From Anaerolineales bacterium (GTDB lineage Bacteria > Chloroflexota > Anaerolineae > Anaerolineales > E44-bin32), in NCBI GenBank assembly GCA_011772595.1, contig WVZH01000565.1:1-7807 (forward strand): DNA of 7,807 bases, given 5' to 3'. The notes beneath the pieces were generated by a model that was not told the DNA's origin, did not search any database, and saw nothing but the letters and a program-made list of their open reading frames with translations. This document shows, one piece after another, positions 5,844 to 7,807 of this stretch (positions are counted from its first letter, which is position 1; the number at the start of each line of letters is the position of its first letter). The position numbers were made by a program, and so were the translations under genes.

Positions 5844-7807
5844 TCACCAATTGACATACGGCACATCGTAACATCGAATCACCCCTTCGGTCACCTGGAT
5901 TGGTCCCAGACTTCGGGTTTCGTCCATTATGAGGACCGTTCCGGGGTTTCCATCAATGCCGCAGCGCAGGAACATCTCATAATCTTCAGGCAGAATGATG
6001 CGATAGTCGTACTCGCTTGCGCGCGGTGAGAATATGGCTTCAATCCCTACCGCTGAAATCACGGCGTCCGAAAGCTTTATTAATACCGCGCCTTTGGTGC
6101 GCTGTTCTTGGTCGAGACTGGCCCAAAATCCTAGCCGTATCTCCTCACCGCTTGCCGGATCGCGACCCGCAACCGCACCACTCACGTATCGGGTGAAATA
6201 TGGGTATAGATGTTCATCTGCAAGGGCCTGAGTGTCGCACGCTGTACATTCCGCATATGGCTCAAGCGCGAGGAGTCCTCCCTCGACATGGAGGATGAGT
6301 TCCCCAGAACCAGGCCCCAGGCGTAGACCGGTTGATCGGGTCTTAGGATCGGTGTCATCGGAGTTCACTTGGTGGATCGTGAGGCGGATGCGGTGACCGG
6401 CTTGAAAGACGTTTGCGATCGAAGCGAGCGTAATGTTGTAGGTCTGCCATCCTCGGGGGCGCGGTTCATAGATTTCAAAATGGTTGCGTAGAGAAGCACG
6501 TAGAAATCCTGAACTCACGCGATGGCTCGATCCATCAGGCCAGACGTCGGAGAGAATGACCATCCAGTCGAAGTCGTGAAGGTCGGTTGCGGCCGTGAGT
6601 GTAAGCTCTAGAGGTCCTTCAATGACGGCATCGCGTACAAGTGGGGAGGATGTAAAAGTTAGCCCTTCTAAATCCATCCAGCGCATATCGGGGAAGGAGT
6701 AAAACTTCCACGGTGTGCCGCCGGAGGAATAAACAGGGTCCCATACGGGCGCGGCGTGATATGTAAAGGGAGTCATGAGTGTTTCTTCCCCAGGCGCCGC
6801 TTCGGAAAGTAAGCCATCGTAGCGTGAAGCGATGGTGCCTGAGGGATCGGGATGAAGATAGAGGGTTAGTGGTGAGGTGTCCTCTGGAGGCCAGTTGTTG
6901 GAGGTCTTCCAGCCTCCGTATTCGTGGTTCAATAACGCCGCCTGTACACCGCCCTGGAGTTGGAAATAGAGGTAATTGTATTGCGTTGTCGCGAATTCTT
7001 GGCCGTCGGAAAGATAATTGAGGATGAATTCCCGGACGTCTCCCGGTATTGCCACACCATGTTGAAAGGCACTGCGGAACGGGCGTTCATTGCTTGGGTC
7101 GAAGGAGGGGTGCGGCCCAGGATAGATAATCACCGCACTACCAGGATGGACCATCTTCTGAACGAGATCCAGATACGGACCACCGAGTGGACCTGCCCCC
7201 CAAGCTAGATCATCCCAGGAGGTTTCAAAGAGCATGGGGACGTTGAGTGTTTGGAGGTCTTCTGTGTGGTCGCGGACGTCGGCGAATGAAGGTTCCCGTT
7301 TTCTGCTATGCACGGTAATGAGATAGTCGATCAGAGGAGGGATCCTGGTGTAGGGCTCTTTTATGGCGGCTTGCAAATATGTTTTCGTGATCCAATACGG
7401 TGCCAACGGCCACCAGGCACCAGACTTTGTAACGATGGTTTCCCAAATTTTCGCGTCCGCGCCGCCAACGAAGGCACACCTCAAACCGGGAGGCGATGCT
7501 GCGCTTGAGAGTGTTGCCAGCAGTCCCGGGCCAGAGTGGCCCTGGAGGCAATACTCACCTGAAGCCCAAGGTTGTCCGGAAAGCCATTGGTCGATCAGGA
7601 ATAGATCGTTTTGAGCGTTTTGGCCGAAGAGATCCGTCGCACCGCAAGAGCTTCCTTGTCCGCGATTGGTCACATAAATGGTAGCCAAGCCGGAGGCAAG
7701 AAAAACTCCATTTGGTCGTATGTCGTCGATGGGGTAGGGCGTGTAGTGCACAATGGCGGGGAAAGGACCGCTTCCTTCCGGCACCCACGCGTTCGCTTGC
7801 AGACAAC
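5844..7807 (-). CDS. S15/CocE-type alpha/beta hydrolase, 5' end cut by window
   Basis: The frame is open through the window edge. A GTG at 7784 is a possible start, but the in-frame codons before it (CLQANAW, joining VPEG) match the family's L-x-A-x-x-W/Y-x-P-x-G strand, so the true start lies outside. The family covers X-Pro dipeptidyl-peptidases, cocaine esterase and glutaryl acylases that cleave amides or esters. Numbering from the GTG: oxyanion Tyr17 (YTPY), RGQGSS (41-46), QPWASGEYCLQGHSGPG (71-87, nucleophile S84), SWDD (189-192, likely D192) and GPH (223-225, likely H225), so the triad looks complete. Residues about 250-510 match the PepX_C beta-sandwich: FDWMVILSDVWPDGSSHRVS (405-424), GFLRASLR (426-433), AGHRIRL (462-468). 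Residues 511-646 extend past the usual family end, with Cys at 513, 516, 608 and 638, and are unassigned. Secretion cannot be judged without the N-terminus. It is convergent with the kinase gene and not in its operon. Substrate is unknown. Confidence 0.88.
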   Translation of the reverse strand, partial: CLQANAWVPEGSGPFPAIVHYTPYPIDDIRPNGVFLASGLATIYVTNRGQGSSCGATDLFGQNAQNDLFLIDQWLSGQPWASGEYCLQGHSGPGLLATLSSAASPPGLRCAFVGGADAKIWETIVTKSGAWWPLAPYWITKTYLQAAIKEPYTRIPPLIDYLITVHSRKREPSFADVRDHTEDLQTLNVPMLFETSWDDLAWGAGPLGGPYLDLVQKMVHPGSAVIIYPGPHPSFDPSNERPFRSAFQHGVAIPGDVREFILNYLSDGQEFATTQYNYLYFQLQGGVQAALLNHEYGGWKTSNNWPPEDTSPLTLYLHPDPSGTIASRYDGLLSEAAPGEETLMTPFTYHAAPVWDPVYSSGGTPWKFYSFPDMRWMDLEGLTFTSSPLVRDAVIEGPLELTLTAATDLHDFDWMVILSDVWPDGSSHRVSSGFLRASLRNHFEIYEPRPRGWQTYNITLASIANVFQAGHRIRLTIHQVNSDDTDPKTRSTGLRLGPGSGELILHVEGGLLALEPYAECTACDTQALADEHLYPYFTRYVSGAVAGRDPASGEEIRLGFWASLDQEQRTKGAVLIKLSDAVISAVGIEAIFSPRASEYDYRIILPEDYEMFLRCGIDGNPGTVLIMDETRSLGPIQVTEGVIRCYDVPYVNW

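Noticed and set aside
5851..5879. TTGACA followed 17 bp later by TCGAAT on the plus strand, promoter-like
   Set aside because: It lies inside the 3' end of the hydrolase gene on the opposite strand, and no credible plus-strand gene follows. An antisense transcript is possible but unsupported.
5790..6029. 79-codon plus-strand reading frame in the convergent gap
   Set aside because: Most of it is antisense to the well-supported hydrolase gene; it lacks a ribosome site and resembles no family.

Overview
This window looks like an ordinary chromosomal segment of a free-living bacterium. Base composition is moderate, roughly low-to-mid 50s percent GC by eye. The best guess for the host is Chloroflexota. 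That rests on family resemblance only: the style of the multi-spanning sensor kinase, the response regulator with a long tail after its HTH, and a stand-alone uppS. No rRNA, tRNA or ribosomal protein gene is present to confirm it. I see no RNA genes, CRISPR arrays, insertion sequences, integrases or phage genes.

Layout. (1) At 138-992 (+) is a complete DegV/FakB-type fatty-acid-binding protein gene with a strong Shine-Dalgarno. (2) Convergent to it, after only 19 bp, is a two-gene minus-strand operon (2525 down to 1012). It encodes an unrecognised six-span membrane protein followed by an overlapping undecaprenyl diphosphate synthase gene (uppS). (3) A 163-bp divergent control region (2526-2688) has a good sigma70-type promoter facing right and several dyad symmetries. 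(4) This promoter leads into a two-component pair (2689-5619, +), a REC-HTH response regulator and a nine-span sensor histidine kinase with a GAF-like domain. (5) A 224-bp convergent gap (5620-5843) has two hairpins. (6) A minus-strand S15/CocE-type alpha/beta hydrolase runs off the right edge, so its N-terminus is missing.

How the genes fit together. The regulator and kinase are almost certainly partners: they are codirectional, 27 nt apart and share one promoter. The uppS pair shares its control region head-to-head with the two-component pair, so envelope lipid-carrier synthesis could be under the regulator's control. That is inference. DegV (fatty-acid delivery) and UppS (lipid carrier) are both lipid-related, but they are convergent and not one operon.

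I do not see a clearly new system. The points most worth a second look are: loss of the usual Mg2+-binding glutamate in UppS; loss of the phosphatase glutamine in the kinase; the cluster of palindromes around the regulator promoter; the unknown membrane protein coupled to uppS; and the unassigned 136-residue C-terminal extension of the hydrolase.
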